In this document: positions 24,516 through 33,872 of the stretch, one piece after another
Numbering within the stretch: the first letter of the stretch is position 1
How the letters are laid out: every line of letters starts with the position of its first letter
Origin: Acetomicrobium hydrogeniformans ATCC BAA-1850
GTDB taxonomy: Bacteria; Synergistota; Synergistia; Synergistales; Acetomicrobiaceae
Length of the DNA stretch: 64,000 nt
Direction: 5' to 3'
Assembly (NCBI RefSeq): GCF_000160455.2
Contig: NZ_ACJX03000001.1
Coordinates: 1 to 64,000 of the forward strand
Program-made: the position numbers and the translations under genes
The notes under the pieces: generated by a model
What the model was told of the DNA's origin: nothing
What the model saw: the letters and a program-made list of their open reading frames with translations, nothing else
The model's database searches: none

Positions 24516-24659
24516 TTGGTGGTCTCCTTTGGTTAAATCTAAATTGGGCCTTTACGGGGCGCAAAGATTACAAAATGGGTATTGCTGTAATGTTTAAGAC
24601 AAAATACGGCTGCGAAGGGAAATTAGCCATCTTTGCCAGCTTCGTTAACTTTTTAAATT

Positions 24660-24686
24660 AAAATTCAAGATTCAAGATGCGACCCC
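24660..24686 (-). repeat. REP-like repeat, family 1
   Basis: Plus strand AAAATTCAAGATTCAAGATG then CGACCCC, the TTCAAGAT variant. It supplies GVAS and the TGA stop of the GT4 gene. Confidence 0.85.
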
Positions 24687-25883
24687 CAGTGCTTTTTTTG
24701 ATAAATAAAGGTCATATATATCGGACATCTCGACCAGGACATTTTCCAAAGAATAATCGCATATCTTTTTTTGCCCCGCAATGCCCATGGAAATTCGCAG
24801 TTGGCGATCCAAAATAAGTTTTTCAAATGCCTGGATTAATCCAGAAATGTCTTCAAGTTCTACCAAAAACCCTGTACGCCCATGTTCTACCAGATCTCGG
24901 TTACCGCGAACATTGCTTGCTACGACAGGCTTGCCTGCAGCCATGGCTTCCATGATGCATCTCGGCAAACCTTCGTGTTTAGAAACAAGGGTAACGATAT
25001 CAGTTTCCCTAAGAATTTGCGGAACATCGCGACGGTAACCCAAGAAATAAACTCGCTGGATATGTTCTTGTAAAACTTTTTTCTGCAAGGTTGCCATTTT
25101 TTCTCCAGTGCCTACAAATAACAAATGAATGTAATTATGCCGTCTTGTCAGCTCACCCCAGGCATCTAACAAAAAATCATGATTTTTTCTTTCAATTAAT
25201 TCAGCCACACATGTAACAATGATATCTTCTTGGCCAATTCCTAAGGAAGCGCGAATGTTATTTTCGCATACAAGTGGGTCAGCATATTCGGATAAATCGA
25301 CACCCACTCCATGCACGTAAAACAAATTTTCTCCGGCTTTGAAGCTAAGCTTTTGGGCATTTTCAAAATCCTCACTGTTCATAACAATTAGCCCGTCCGT
25401 CCAACGTGAGGCAATTCGCTCTGCAGTATAATATATAAGCCAGTTTCGCCTCGGAGCTTCCTTGTAGAAGTGAAAACCGTGTGCAGTGTATAAAACCGGC
25501 CCCTGATGTGTTGATTTGGCTAAAAACCTCCCCAAAAAGGCAGCCACCGGCGTATGAACATGGATAAGATCAAAATGATGGTTCTTTAATAAAGACCTCA
25601 ACTCAAGGAAAGCCTTAAAATTAGCCGGGTTATAGGGAGAACGTTTGAAAGGAATTTCCCAACATATCACACCGGCATTTTCAACGTCATCCCTGCGTCC
25701 TGTCACAGAAGAAGCCGCGGCATGAACCTCGTAGCCTTTTTCCTGCAGCATCTTCATGAATGGGATGTGAAAAGCTGCCAAGTGGTTGTAGACGGTGGCG
25801 ATGAAAAGGATTTTGCCGTTATTTTGGACGTATGTACCACAACTTTGTTCTACATTTTCTTTTTTATTTACAATACAATCCAT
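24672..25883 (-). CDS. GT4-family glycosyltransferase
   Basis: 403-residue GT-B glycosyltransferase. N-terminal acceptor domain starts GKILFIATVYNHLAAFHIPF; the PGTH-like region is LYTAHGFHFY; the C-terminal donor domain has the EGLPRCIMEAMAAGKPVV E-x7-E motif. It resembles PglA/PglH-type sugar transferases acting on lipid-linked acceptors at the cytosolic membrane face. ATG 25883 chosen (AAGGAG upstream) over an earlier in-frame start. The last four residues GVAS and the TGA come from a family 1 repeat. A paralogous fragment is at 17533-17814. Confidence 0.88.
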   Translation of the reverse strand: MDCIVNKKENVEQSCGTYVQNNGKILFIATVYNHLAAFHIPFMKMLQEKGYEVHAAASSVTGRRDDVENAGVICWEIPFKRSPYNPANFKAFLELRSLLKNHHFDLIHVHTPVAAFLGRFLAKSTHQGPVLYTAHGFHFYKEAPRRNWLIYYTAERIASRWTDGLIVMNSEDFENAQKLSFKAGENLFYVHGVGVDLSEYADPLVCENNIRASLGIGQEDIIVTCVAELIERKNHDFLLDAWGELTRRHNYIHLLFVGTGEKMATLQKKVLQEHIQRVYFLGYRRDVPQILRETDIVTLVSKHEGLPRCIMEAMAAGKPVVASNVRGNRDLVEHGRTGFLVELEDISGLIQAFEKLILDRQLRISMGIAGQKKICDYSLENVLVEMSDIYDLYLSKKALGVAS

Positions 25884-25971
25884 TAACAGAGAACTCCTTT
25901 GATTTCGAAACATCTCATATACTAGAATACAAATCATAAAATTAATAAGATGATTTAATATAAATTAATCT

Positions 25972-26850
25972 TTAAGCCTGATCTATTCCAGAAATCGAAG
26001 TAGACAATATATAAGATATTACTTTTTCTGCTATTTCTTTTTCTTTATCAGAAATCACCTTGCTGCGCCTACGAATCAAAATCTGCTCAAGCCCTATTAA
26101 CGTAAAAATTTTATAAATTATATATTTCATCCATTCTTTACACAAAAGAGAGAAGGTCCCTAAATATCCGACAATCGATGGGCCATATTTAGTTATTATC
26201 TTCATATCCGTTTTTTTTGATGCGATATATTTTGATATATTAAAAGATCCTAATTCTCGATAAAAAAATAGTGGCTCTGGTAATATCGCAGCTTGCGCTC
26301 TGCCGAAAGTTCTACACCATAACTCCCGGTCTTCGGCTCGTACAAATAATGGGTCATACGGATTATTTCTAAACCAAACAGTTCGACCTGTTATAGTGGG
26401 ATGAACATAAGGCGCACGACGAAGAACGTCCTTGCCAGAGATATTCGACATAATATCGCCCCTTTTTCCAGTTATTTGATTTTGGTCGTCAATAATATAT
26501 ATTGCTGTAGCGACAAAATCCACATCTGGATGAGCATCCAGAAATTCAACTTGTTTATGTAATCTATCGGGATGCATAAGATCATCGGCATCCATTCTGG
26601 CAAAATACTCACCTCTAGCCATATTAACCATTTGGTTTAATCTTACAATCAAACCTTTATTAACTCCATCACTTATTAGTCTAACCCGCGGATCTTTTAT
26701 CCTTCTTGCTATATTTAATGAATTATCGGATGATCCATCATCAATCAATATCAGTTCCCAATCTTGAAATGTCTGGCAAAATACGGATTTAATTGCATTC
26801 AACAAAGTTTTTTCATTGTTAAAAAAGGGAATTCCAACGGAAACTCTCAC
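25972..26850 (-). CDS. GT2-family glycosyltransferase
   Basis: 292-residue GT-A enzyme. Seen: start VSVGIPFFNNEKTLLNAI, DDGS (37-40), DADD (87-90) as the metal-binding DxD, then a C-terminal region with a possible membrane-proximal helix. It should add one sugar to the undecaprenyl-linked repeat unit. GTG 26850 chosen: AGGAGG is 8 bp upstream, whereas TTG 26859 abuts that site. Base composition is much richer in A+T than the flanking ugd/epimerase genes. Confidence 0.88.
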   Translation of the reverse strand: MRVSVGIPFFNNEKTLLNAIKSVFCQTFQDWELILIDDGSSDNSLNIARRIKDPRVRLISDGVNKGLIVRLNQMVNMARGEYFARMDADDLMHPDRLHKQVEFLDAHPDVDFVATAIYIIDDQNQITGKRGDIMSNISGKDVLRRAPYVHPTITGRTVWFRNNPYDPLFVRAEDRELWCRTFGRAQAAILPEPLFFYRELGSFNISKYIASKKTDMKIITKYGPSIVGYLGTFSLLCKEWMKYIIYKIFTLIGLEQILIRRRSKVISDKEKEIAEKVISYILSTSISGIDQA

Positions 26851-26926
26851 ATATCCCAACCTCCTATTTCACAGGCTTATTAAAATGTTGGTAGAACTGA
26901 TATTTAGGCATCACCATCTTAAGAGA

Positions 26927-28042
26927 TCAATCTCTATTAGTTTCAGAGCAGTTCCTTCTGTTTATAACTTGACGAAAGAAATCTAAACGTTTACTCTCTT
27001 TTTGCCAGGTGCTAAGATGCATCACTTCATTACGCGGAACACGTTTTCCCTTCCATTGGTTTACAAAGTTTTGTATCAATTGAATATTATTATCAATATT
27101 ATCCTCACAGTTAGGAAGTTTAAGCAAAAAAGAAGCGCCATTGGGGAAATCAGTATCTTCATAAGCAATAATAACAGGTAAACCGTATGCAAGATATTCT
27201 CTAACTTTCAAAGGAGAAGCTTCTTTCATCCCATTACGATGTAATGCCAGGGTACCTATTGCACAGTCAGAGATTTGTAATATCTGCTCATATTGTGATC
27301 TATTGAGCTTCCCATGCAAATGTAAATTTGTTGGTGCGCTACCATCAATTTCAGATTGACTAATACCGATAAGTTCGAATTCCCAGCCAGGACATAAATT
27401 TGCAAGGCGAATAATTTTATCAACGCCGTGCCAGGAACAACCTGCTTGCCCAATGAAAACCAGTCTGACAGTATCAGTATTATTTGGAGGTAATGTTTTT
27501 ACCTCTTCTATTGGAAAGCCATTTCCAATTAAGGTATACGGTTTATTGTATTTTCTATATTGGTACTCCTGTGCTAATTCCGAACATACAAACACTAAAC
27601 CAGCAGCTTTACTAAGGATAATGCGACTCGATGCTAAACTGTAAAGCCATTTTAATCTTGAATACATTCGTACTTCCTTCATAAAATTTGTGTTAACTTC
27701 AATTACTAAAGCATTATTAATTGCTAATTGTTTAACAGGTGGATAGTAATGATCTTGTCTTGTATAGATAACATCAGGATTCCAAGCAATTATATCATTT
27801 ACTGCCCTTTCAAAAGCTGTAATTCTTGAACGATAAGCAATTGATCGATTCTGATATGTGTATATAGCTGAATCAAAGTTATAATATTTCTTTATGGATT
27901 CATCGAGGCATCGTGTTATTATAAAAATCTTAACGTCAGAATATTGTAACCATACATTTATCTGAGATATTATTTTTTTGAACACACCACTGTCAGGTCC
28001 CATGTTTAGATGAACCATGTACGCTATGCGCATATTATGCAA
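26927..28042 (-). CDS. GT4-like glycosyltransferase
   Basis: 371-residue GT-B type protein: N-terminal MRIAYMVHLNMGPDSGVFKK, a TLIGNGFP linker, VRLVFIGQAG at the start of the donor domain, and EASPLKVREYLAYGLPVI at the donor site. The start is TTG 28042 (AAGGAG 9-10 bp upstream); ATG 28033 is an alternative. A-T rich, part of the Wzy-GT block that is likely specific to this strain's polymer. Sugar specificity cannot be read from sequence. Confidence 0.8.
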   Translation of the reverse strand: MHNMRIAYMVHLNMGPDSGVFKKIISQINVWLQYSDVKIFIITRCLDESIKKYYNFDSAIYTYQNRSIAYRSRITAFERAVNDIIAWNPDVIYTRQDHYYPPVKQLAINNALVIEVNTNFMKEVRMYSRLKWLYSLASSRIILSKAAGLVFVCSELAQEYQYRKYNKPYTLIGNGFPIEEVKTLPPNNTDTVRLVFIGQAGCSWHGVDKIIRLANLCPGWEFELIGISQSEIDGSAPTNLHLHGKLNRSQYEQILQISDCAIGTLALHRNGMKEASPLKVREYLAYGLPVIIAYEDTDFPNGASFLLKLPNCEDNIDNNIQLIQNFVNQWKGKRVPRNEVMHLSTWQKESKRLDFFRQVINRRNCSETNRD

Positions 28043-28059
28043 TCTATGAAGTCTCCTTT

Positions 28060-29424
28060 TTATATATTTAAATGATAATCGTCATTATTTAACATACTAT
28101 AATATTTAGAATATGGTATGTTGATATTAAGCTTTACTTTCATACTTGACATAACTATTATAATAATAAAAGCTACTAAGCCACCTTTATTTATAAAATC
28201 GGAGAAGCTACCTGATATTAATCCTAAAATAGAGTATGAAGAAATTGCTAATGTAGCATAAAAAATACATATATCTACATTTCTTATACAATAATCAATT
28301 AAAATAATTATAGATATAAATATAATAGATATTATAAATATCCCAATATATCCATATCCGCTCCACGCTACAGCAAGAAATGAGGCATTCGATGAAAATC
28401 GATCTCCAACAGCTGCATATGCAACTTGATATATACTAATATCATTATTAGAGTATCGTAGTGGTATGGCAAATATTTTTAAGATGCCTCGATAATCAAA
28501 ATATTCAGGAAAAACTGCAAAAAAGTTTGTTTCGGTAGCGCCTGGTATTATAAAAATCCTTGCTATTAGACTCAATGTTGCTTCCTTAAATGATAAGCCA
28601 AAGTTGACAGCATAAAGAAGGATTCCCCCTATTATGCCTGTCATAAAAGCAAGTTTTGTTATTTTGCCTAGCATATCTTTAATAGATGTTCCATATGATA
28701 TACTAAAACTTTTCCAAAGCAATATATAAATTAATATCACACCTAATATGGGTGCTTTTTGTCTTGTTTGATAAGCATAGGCTAACGAAAGGAAAAATAA
28801 TATCATATAAATTATTCTTGTAATTATACTTTTCTTTTGCTTACCCGCCAAATAACAAAACGCGGTTAAAGGAAATAAAATTTGAGCAGCTAAGCTTGCA
28901 GACCACGCCCCTTGTCCTTTTTGAAGAGTATCACGTATTATTGATCTTGCTCCTATTGCTTCCATTGTACTAGAATAAAATAAGCGTGTATCCATTAGGA
29001 AACCTAAACCGGGACCTAAAAAAAAGTATTTAATGTAAAATAATATACCTATTACAAAAAAAATAAATCCCCATATGTTTAAAGTGTATTTCTTCAATTT
29101 TACTGAATTATATGATCTAATGGAAGTCTTCCAATTAAGTTCTATCATAATTGCGACAATAGCAATACTAAAAAATATCCAATGTGAGAATAATTGCCTT
29201 GCATAAAGCTCTAAATTACCATCATTAATTAAAAAAATAGGATTAGGTAAATATGAAATATTTTCTAGTGGTAAATATGGAGCTATGCTAATTCCCAATG
29301 AATCAAACACAATAAATCCTACTAATATGAATGCTAAAAACGATTTTTTTCTTATCATTATAATATATGATAAAAGAAGAGCTATTAAAATGAATAATAA
29401 GTGTGCTATACTCAACATCACCAT
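28060..29424 (-). CDS. wzy: Wzy-like O-antigen/oligosaccharide polymerase
   Basis: 454-residue very hydrophobic protein with about 10-12 predicted membrane helices and a larger external loop (about residues 270-340, containing GATETNFFAVFPEYFDYRG). Low sequence conservation, strong A+T bias and position between glycosyltransferases and the epimerase gene are typical of Wzy, which polymerises repeat units at the periplasmic face. No catalytic motif is reliably conserved in this family. ATG 29424 with in-frame alternatives one and two codons later. Confidence 0.72.
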   Translation of the reverse strand: MVMLSIAHLLFILIALLLSYIIMIRKKSFLAFILVGFIVFDSLGISIAPYLPLENISYLPNPIFLINDGNLELYARQLFSHWIFFSIAIVAIMIELNWKTSIRSYNSVKLKKYTLNIWGFIFFVIGILFYIKYFFLGPGLGFLMDTRLFYSSTMEAIGARSIIRDTLQKGQGAWSASLAAQILFPLTAFCYLAGKQKKSIITRIIYMILFFLSLAYAYQTRQKAPILGVILIYILLWKSFSISYGTSIKDMLGKITKLAFMTGIIGGILLYAVNFGLSFKEATLSLIARIFIIPGATETNFFAVFPEYFDYRGILKIFAIPLRYSNNDISIYQVAYAAVGDRFSSNASFLAVAWSGYGYIGIFIISIIFISIIILIDYCIRNVDICIFYATLAISSYSILGLISGSFSDFINKGGLVAFIIIIVMSSMKVKLNINIPYSKYYSMLNNDDYHLNI

Positions 29425-29453
29425 TTTACTAACCTGCCCCTTAGATAAATATA

Positions 29454-30545
29454 TTAAATAACATCATCAATTAAGTAGGCTATTATCTTCTTGGCCGCTG
29501 AACTCTGTTTGTATGCATTTAGATCCATTTTATTGAATTGTTCTAGAATATTTTCTATTACGGTAACAATATCACAGAAAACAGGATTTAGTAATATATT
29601 CCACCCCAGCTCGACCAATTCCACCCATTCCGTCTCCTCGCGCAAGGTAACGCAGGGCACGCGGTAGAAAAACGCCTCCTTTTGCACGCCGCCGGAATCT
29701 GTGGCGATGAGACGGGCGTTTTTTTCAAGCATCACCATATCAAGATAGCCAACCGGCTCAGTCAGGCAAATGGCCGAAGCCACCTTATCGTACATACCGC
29801 TTTTTATCAACGCCTCACGGGTTCGCGGATGTAAAGGCAAAACCACCTTTATCTCACCGGCTATTTCACACAATGCGTCAAATATGACCTTAAGCCTTAC
29901 AGGATCATCCGTGTTTTCGGCGCGGTGCACGGTAGCAAGGATGTATTCCTTAGGTTTTAGGCCCAATTTATTTAATATTTGGCTTTGCCCCTCGGCCATT
30001 TTACCGTAGAAAAGGGCTGCATCATACATCACGTCTCCAACTAATTTAATCCTTTCTTCGGGGATTCCCTCGTGTCGCAAGTTCATAACGGCAGTCTTCG
30101 TGGGAGCAAAGAGCAAATCCGAGGCATGATCCGTAAGTACTCTGTTGATCTCCTCAGGCATATGGCGATTGAATGAGCGCAGTCCCGCCTCCACGTGTGC
30201 CACCGGAATATGAAGCTTGACGGCTGCCAACGCACCTGCCAGCGTGGAGTTTGTGTCGCCATAAACCAACACCCAGTCAGGTTTTTCTTCCAATAAAACT
30301 TTTTCGATGGCTTCTAGCATTTTCCCGGTCTGCGCGCCGTGCGTGCCGGAACCGATACCCAGGTTGTAATCGGGCCTTGGAATTTCAAGCTCCTCAAAGA
30401 ATACGTCAGACATATTTGCGTCGTAATGCTGACCTGTATGCACCAAAATTTCTTTGACGCCTTCTGTTGACCTAAGCACCCGCGATACAGCGGCAGCTTT
30501 GATGAATTGTGGACGGGCACCGACCACAGACACTATCTTTAGCAT
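29454..30545 (-). CDS. Non-hydrolysing UDP-N-acetylglucosamine 2-epimerase family (WecB/WbpI)
   Basis: 363-residue GT-B-fold epimerase. Seen: VGARPQFIKAAAV, HTGQHYDANMSDVFF, VYGDTNSTLAGALAA, HVEAGLRSFNRHMPEEINR, ATDSGGVQKEAFFYRVPCVT. Either makes UDP-ManNAc from UDP-GlcNAc (WecB) or, given the wbpA-B-D-E genes upstream in the same locus, epimerises UDP-GlcNAc3NAcA to UDP-ManNAc3NAcA as WbpI does. The second reading is favoured by context. Full length. Confidence 0.9.
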   Translation of the reverse strand: MLKIVSVVGARPQFIKAAAVSRVLRSTEGVKEILVHTGQHYDANMSDVFFEELEIPRPDYNLGIGSGTHGAQTGKMLEAIEKVLLEEKPDWVLVYGDTNSTLAGALAAVKLHIPVAHVEAGLRSFNRHMPEEINRVLTDHASDLLFAPTKTAVMNLRHEGIPEERIKLVGDVMYDAALFYGKMAEGQSQILNKLGLKPKEYILATVHRAENTDDPVRLKVIFDALCEIAGEIKVVLPLHPRTREALIKSGMYDKVASAICLTEPVGYLDMVMLEKNARLIATDSGGVQKEAFFYRVPCVTLREETEWVELVELGWNILLNPVFCDIVTVIENILEQFNKMDLNAYKQSSAAKKIIAYLIDDVI

Positions 30546-30594
30546 AATACGACCACTCCGTTTTTTATGTCGCCTTCACGACTACGCCTCAAAT

Positions 30595-31869
30595 TCAAAC
30601 CCCCACCAACACCTTACCGTAAAGCTCCCTGTCCTTCCTTGAGATCAAGCTGCTGTTGTGCCATAATAACGTAAAGTCGCCATTAAACATTTTACACGTT
30701 TCTGCCAGCTTTTGGATCAAAGGCAGGGACTTTTCATGCGAAAATCCCATATATTGGCCTCCCAGCATGCTTCCTTCCATCACTATCAAGGGCCTTTCGC
30801 ACAAGGCTAAAGGTTTCCGCTGGAGGATGTCGTAAACAGGATACTCAAAACACACTCCGCAGCGAAATCCGACGTGATCCGCAAAGGTCAATGTGCTGTC
30901 GTAATCTAGCCCTGCTTCCTCCCACGCCCGCCACGTCGTGGGAGCCTCCCAGCGCAGGTAATGCTACCTTCCGCCCCAAACGTCCTGGCAAATCCCCTCT
31001 TCTTCTGCAACCGAAATAAGCCTTTTAAACTCCTTCTTCACCTGATCCGTGCTTCGAAAACTATTATAGCTTGTGTGCAGCCCTATTTCATGTCCCCGCC
31101 CGCAGATCTTTTTCATTAGCTTTCTAATCCATGGATCATCAAGGCGGTAAATTCCGTCGATTCTACCCGCCGTATGGTCGGCGATGAAGTAAAAAGCTCT
31201 CCTTAAGCCATTTCGTTCGCTCGCATCCATGATGAAGTCAAAGGTATTGCTGATATCCGCATCGACGTTTCCCGTGCATACCTTTGCCAACGACATAAGC
31301 CTGCGCGTCGAAAGTTGCACATCTTTTCTTTTTAAGACATCTCCCGCTGCGGTCTTTAACACCCTTAGAGGATTGTTGCCGGCGACGCTCAAAGGCCAAT
31401 CTACGTCATGGCTGAGACATGCTCTGTAGCTTCTTTTTTTACGCTCAAGTCCAGGCCAAAGCTTCTTAATGGACCACCACAGAATCTCCAGGTATTCATT
31501 TACTATCGGGCGCATTAAAAAGCCCTCATGGTAAGCAAGCGATGCCCGGGCCGGAAAGCGCTCGTGCTCGTCTTTGACCGATTTAACGACCTCTTCGTAT
31601 CGCGTGAGCATGAAAAAGGCGCTCCCAAAAATATCGAGGCCCAATTTAACTTTAGAATCTTGAACATCTATATAATCGCCGCTATCCAATCTGCTTCCGT
31701 AGATAATCGGGATAATATGATTTACACATGCAATATCGACAAGAACCTGAGATAAATCAAATGTCTCCAGCGGTTGGTTCGGCAAAGAATCGTCCTTAAT
31801 CCATTTGTCCGTTGGAGTTTGAAATAAGACGTCTGAGACAAGCAATTCGCGATTCTTTGTGTCATTCAT
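30595..31869 (-). pseudogene. Polysaccharide deacetylase-family gene with one in-frame amber stop
   Basis: A single reading frame of 424 codons interrupted only by TAG at 30966-30964. Before the stop: ACLSHDVDWP (metal-binding Asp-x-Asp-like motif), FYFIADHTAGR, and GHEIGLHTSYNSF (the His of the deacetylase zinc site), ending VWGGR. After it: HYLRWEAPTTWRAWEEAG then LDYDSTLTFADHVGFRCG. In relatives the gap is a Gln (GGRQHYLRW), so a CAG-to-TAG change explains it. The N-terminus also looks shortened, with an IS remnant immediately upstream. The product would be a carbohydrate N-deacetylase. Confidence 0.82.
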
Positions 31870-31920
31870 GGTTATCAGGACGTCTTGTCGTTCCTCTGCA
31901 ACCTAAATTCCCGAAAAATT

Positions 31921-32266
31921 TTAACTATGCTCCGGGTCAACCTCCAGCCTCTCCATAATTTGACGCTGTGGCTTAGTAACTTCCGTGAGGATATGCCTGT
32001 ACTTGCCCGAATAGCGAACTTGAGTCAACGTCTCCATTTCCAAGAGCAGTTCCCGGACAGTGTTCTTTTCAATAAGCCTAGCGTCGCGCATCTTTTTTGC
32101 GCAGGGCGCTCATATAGATGGAAGCTATGAACTGGACGAAGAGTCGGCCATCCATAGTCGAGGAGGTGTGAATGCGGAGTCGTTTCATATCCAACTGGTT
32201 TTTGAGGTCATCAAAACATTTCTCCACATAAAAGCTTTGAGATTTACTGAGACATACATGTCTCAA
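31921..32266 (-). mobile_element. C-terminal remnant of an IS1634/IS4-type transposase
   Basis: Minus frame 32266-32078 encodes SFYVEKCFDDLKNQLDMKRL then FVQFIASIYMSALRK, the conserved Y-(2)R-E/K-like C-terminal region of IS1634-family DDE transposases. A frameshift near 32080 passes to RLIEKNTVRELLLEMETL and ends at TAA 31923-31921. No terminal inverted repeats were identified and the catalytic DDE core is missing. The insertion probably trimmed the deacetylase gene. Confidence 0.7.
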
Positions 32267-32380
32267 TAGAGAAATGTTGCAAGGAATCTAATATGGGGAG
32301 CACTATACAGATACTCTAGTAAGAAATATGATAACTCGGGCAAAAGAGTAGGGCAGTTGAAGAGGAAAGTCTTGAATATC
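32267..32380. other. Short spacer between IS remnant and wzx
   Basis: No feature recognised. Confidence 0.3.
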
Positions 32381-33838
32381 TCAATTGAATAGTGCCTTCA
32401 AATAACTCCTCCAAACTAACAGGAAAGCGCAGCTTCCTAAGAAAGCCGAAGAATACATGAAAATTTGTTTCCCGATAATCTGAAAATATAAACAAGGCAG
32501 CAAAAGTAAAACCGAATGAACAAAGATTTTCCCTATGAAACGCATAGGAGTTGTCAACTTGTTCCCAGAGATATTCAATATCAAAAGAAGATATACGCAA
32601 TATGCTGCAGCGCTAGCGACTCCATAAAAAAGTATGGAATGGTCGGCGCTTTCAAAAAGCCTACCGCTGTAAAGTGAAGTGACCCTGGTTAGAAGCAGAA
32701 TTGACTGGAAAACAAGAAGGGTGCGTTGTCTTTCCATAGCGAAAAAAACAGTGGAGAGAGGGGATGCCAATACCTGAAAAATGAGATATGGAGCTAGAAA
32801 TCTGACATAGAGTCCGGATATAGCCCAATCCTTTCCAAATACTGTTGAAAAAAGATTTGGAGCGATAATTGCTATGACAATGAGGGGGAAGATCCCAACA
32901 ATGGCCAAAGCCTTAAAGAACTTCTCTGTTACATTTGCGGTATTCCCTGAAAATCTAGAAGCACTTGCCTTTTGAAAATAAACCTGGGAAACGGACGCAC
33001 CGATGATCAAAAGAGGAAGATGTATGAGCCGATTTCCCAGGGAAAACCATCCAGCTACAGATTCGGAATACCAGCTCACCAGAAGAATCGGAGTGACCTG
33101 TGCACTGGCGGTATTCAGCAAGGTGCCCCAAGAACTGTATAAGGGGAACCGGCGGTACCGTTTCGCCACGTGCTTCAAGCGATGTGATCGGGGGAACCGG
33201 AAGGTCTTGCCCTTGAAACTGCTCGCCAAGGAAAGGATACCTGCAGTCTGGTTTATGAATTGCCCGATCAGCAACCCTATGGGGCGCAGCCCAATGAATC
33301 CGAGGAAAATCTGAGTGATGCCTCCGAAAATGCTTTGAGCCATTCGTGTCCTGGATATGACCCCAAAAGCTTTTTCTCTCACTGCCCAGTAATTCAGGAT
33401 GGTGTAGAAGCCCCCGCCGGCAAAACCCAATGGAATCAACCAAAAATAGGGTTGCAAAGATTCCCATTTGAGAATACGCACCCATTTGTCGGGTACGAAG
33501 AATATTGTCGTCGCAACGAAAAGACAAAGAAGCAGGTGCAGTATCATGCTTAAGACGAATAGATTGAAAGCACGATTGTTTGCCTTTGGTAAAGGTATGG
33601 CAAGATGGTAACCAAATCCAGAGAAGGCTAGAAGCAATGCAAGTATCGCGGTATAAACCGAGAGAACTCCAAAATCAGCGGGAGAATACACTCGAGTTAA
33701 AAGGGGGGCGAAGAGGATATTAATAAATTGAGCCATAGCTGTCCCTCCGGCAAGAACCGATATGGCCCGAACGGTTTTGCTTTTCGGAACAAATTTCGCA
33801 AATTTTTCTCTGGCCTTATCAATTCCAGGAATGGTCAT
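32381..33838 (-). CDS. wzx: Wzx-type polysaccharide flippase
   Basis: 485-residue integral membrane protein of the MOP superfamily, about 12-14 helices. Start pattern AISVLAGGTAMAQFINILFA then PLLTRVYSPADFGVLSVY is characteristic of lipopolysaccharide/exopolysaccharide flippases. It should move undecaprenyl-pyrophosphate-linked repeat units across the inner membrane for Wzy. Sits between the nucleotide-sugar genes and the transferase/polymerase block. Higher G+C than the wzy-GT block. Confidence 0.88.
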   Translation of the reverse strand: MTIPGIDKAREKFAKFVPKSKTVRAISVLAGGTAMAQFINILFAPLLTRVYSPADFGVLSVYTAILALLLAFSGFGYHLAIPLPKANNRAFNLFVLSMILHLLLCLFVATTIFFVPDKWVRILKWESLQPYFWLIPLGFAGGGFYTILNYWAVREKAFGVISRTRMAQSIFGGITQIFLGFIGLRPIGLLIGQFINQTAGILSLASSFKGKTFRFPRSHRLKHVAKRYRRFPLYSSWGTLLNTASAQVTPILLVSWYSESVAGWFSLGNRLIHLPLLIIGASVSQVYFQKASASRFSGNTANVTEKFFKALAIVGIFPLIVIAIIAPNLFSTVFGKDWAISGLYVRFLAPYLIFQVLASPLSTVFFAMERQRTLLVFQSILLLTRVTSLYSGRLFESADHSILFYGVASAAAYCVYLLLILNISGNKLTTPMRFIGKIFVHSVLLLLPCLYFQIIGKQIFMYSSAFLGSCAFLLVWRSYLKALFN

Positions 33839-33872
33839 GTATCACTCAATAAGCTCCAAGGGATTCATATAC

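Noticed and set aside
30964-30966. Amber codon read as pyrrolysine
   Set aside because: The position is a Gln in the family and nothing in the window supports pyrrolysine machinery; a point mutation is simpler.
32316-32600. Minus frame overlapping the end of wzx
   Set aside because: Alternative frame of the flippase gene without independent support.
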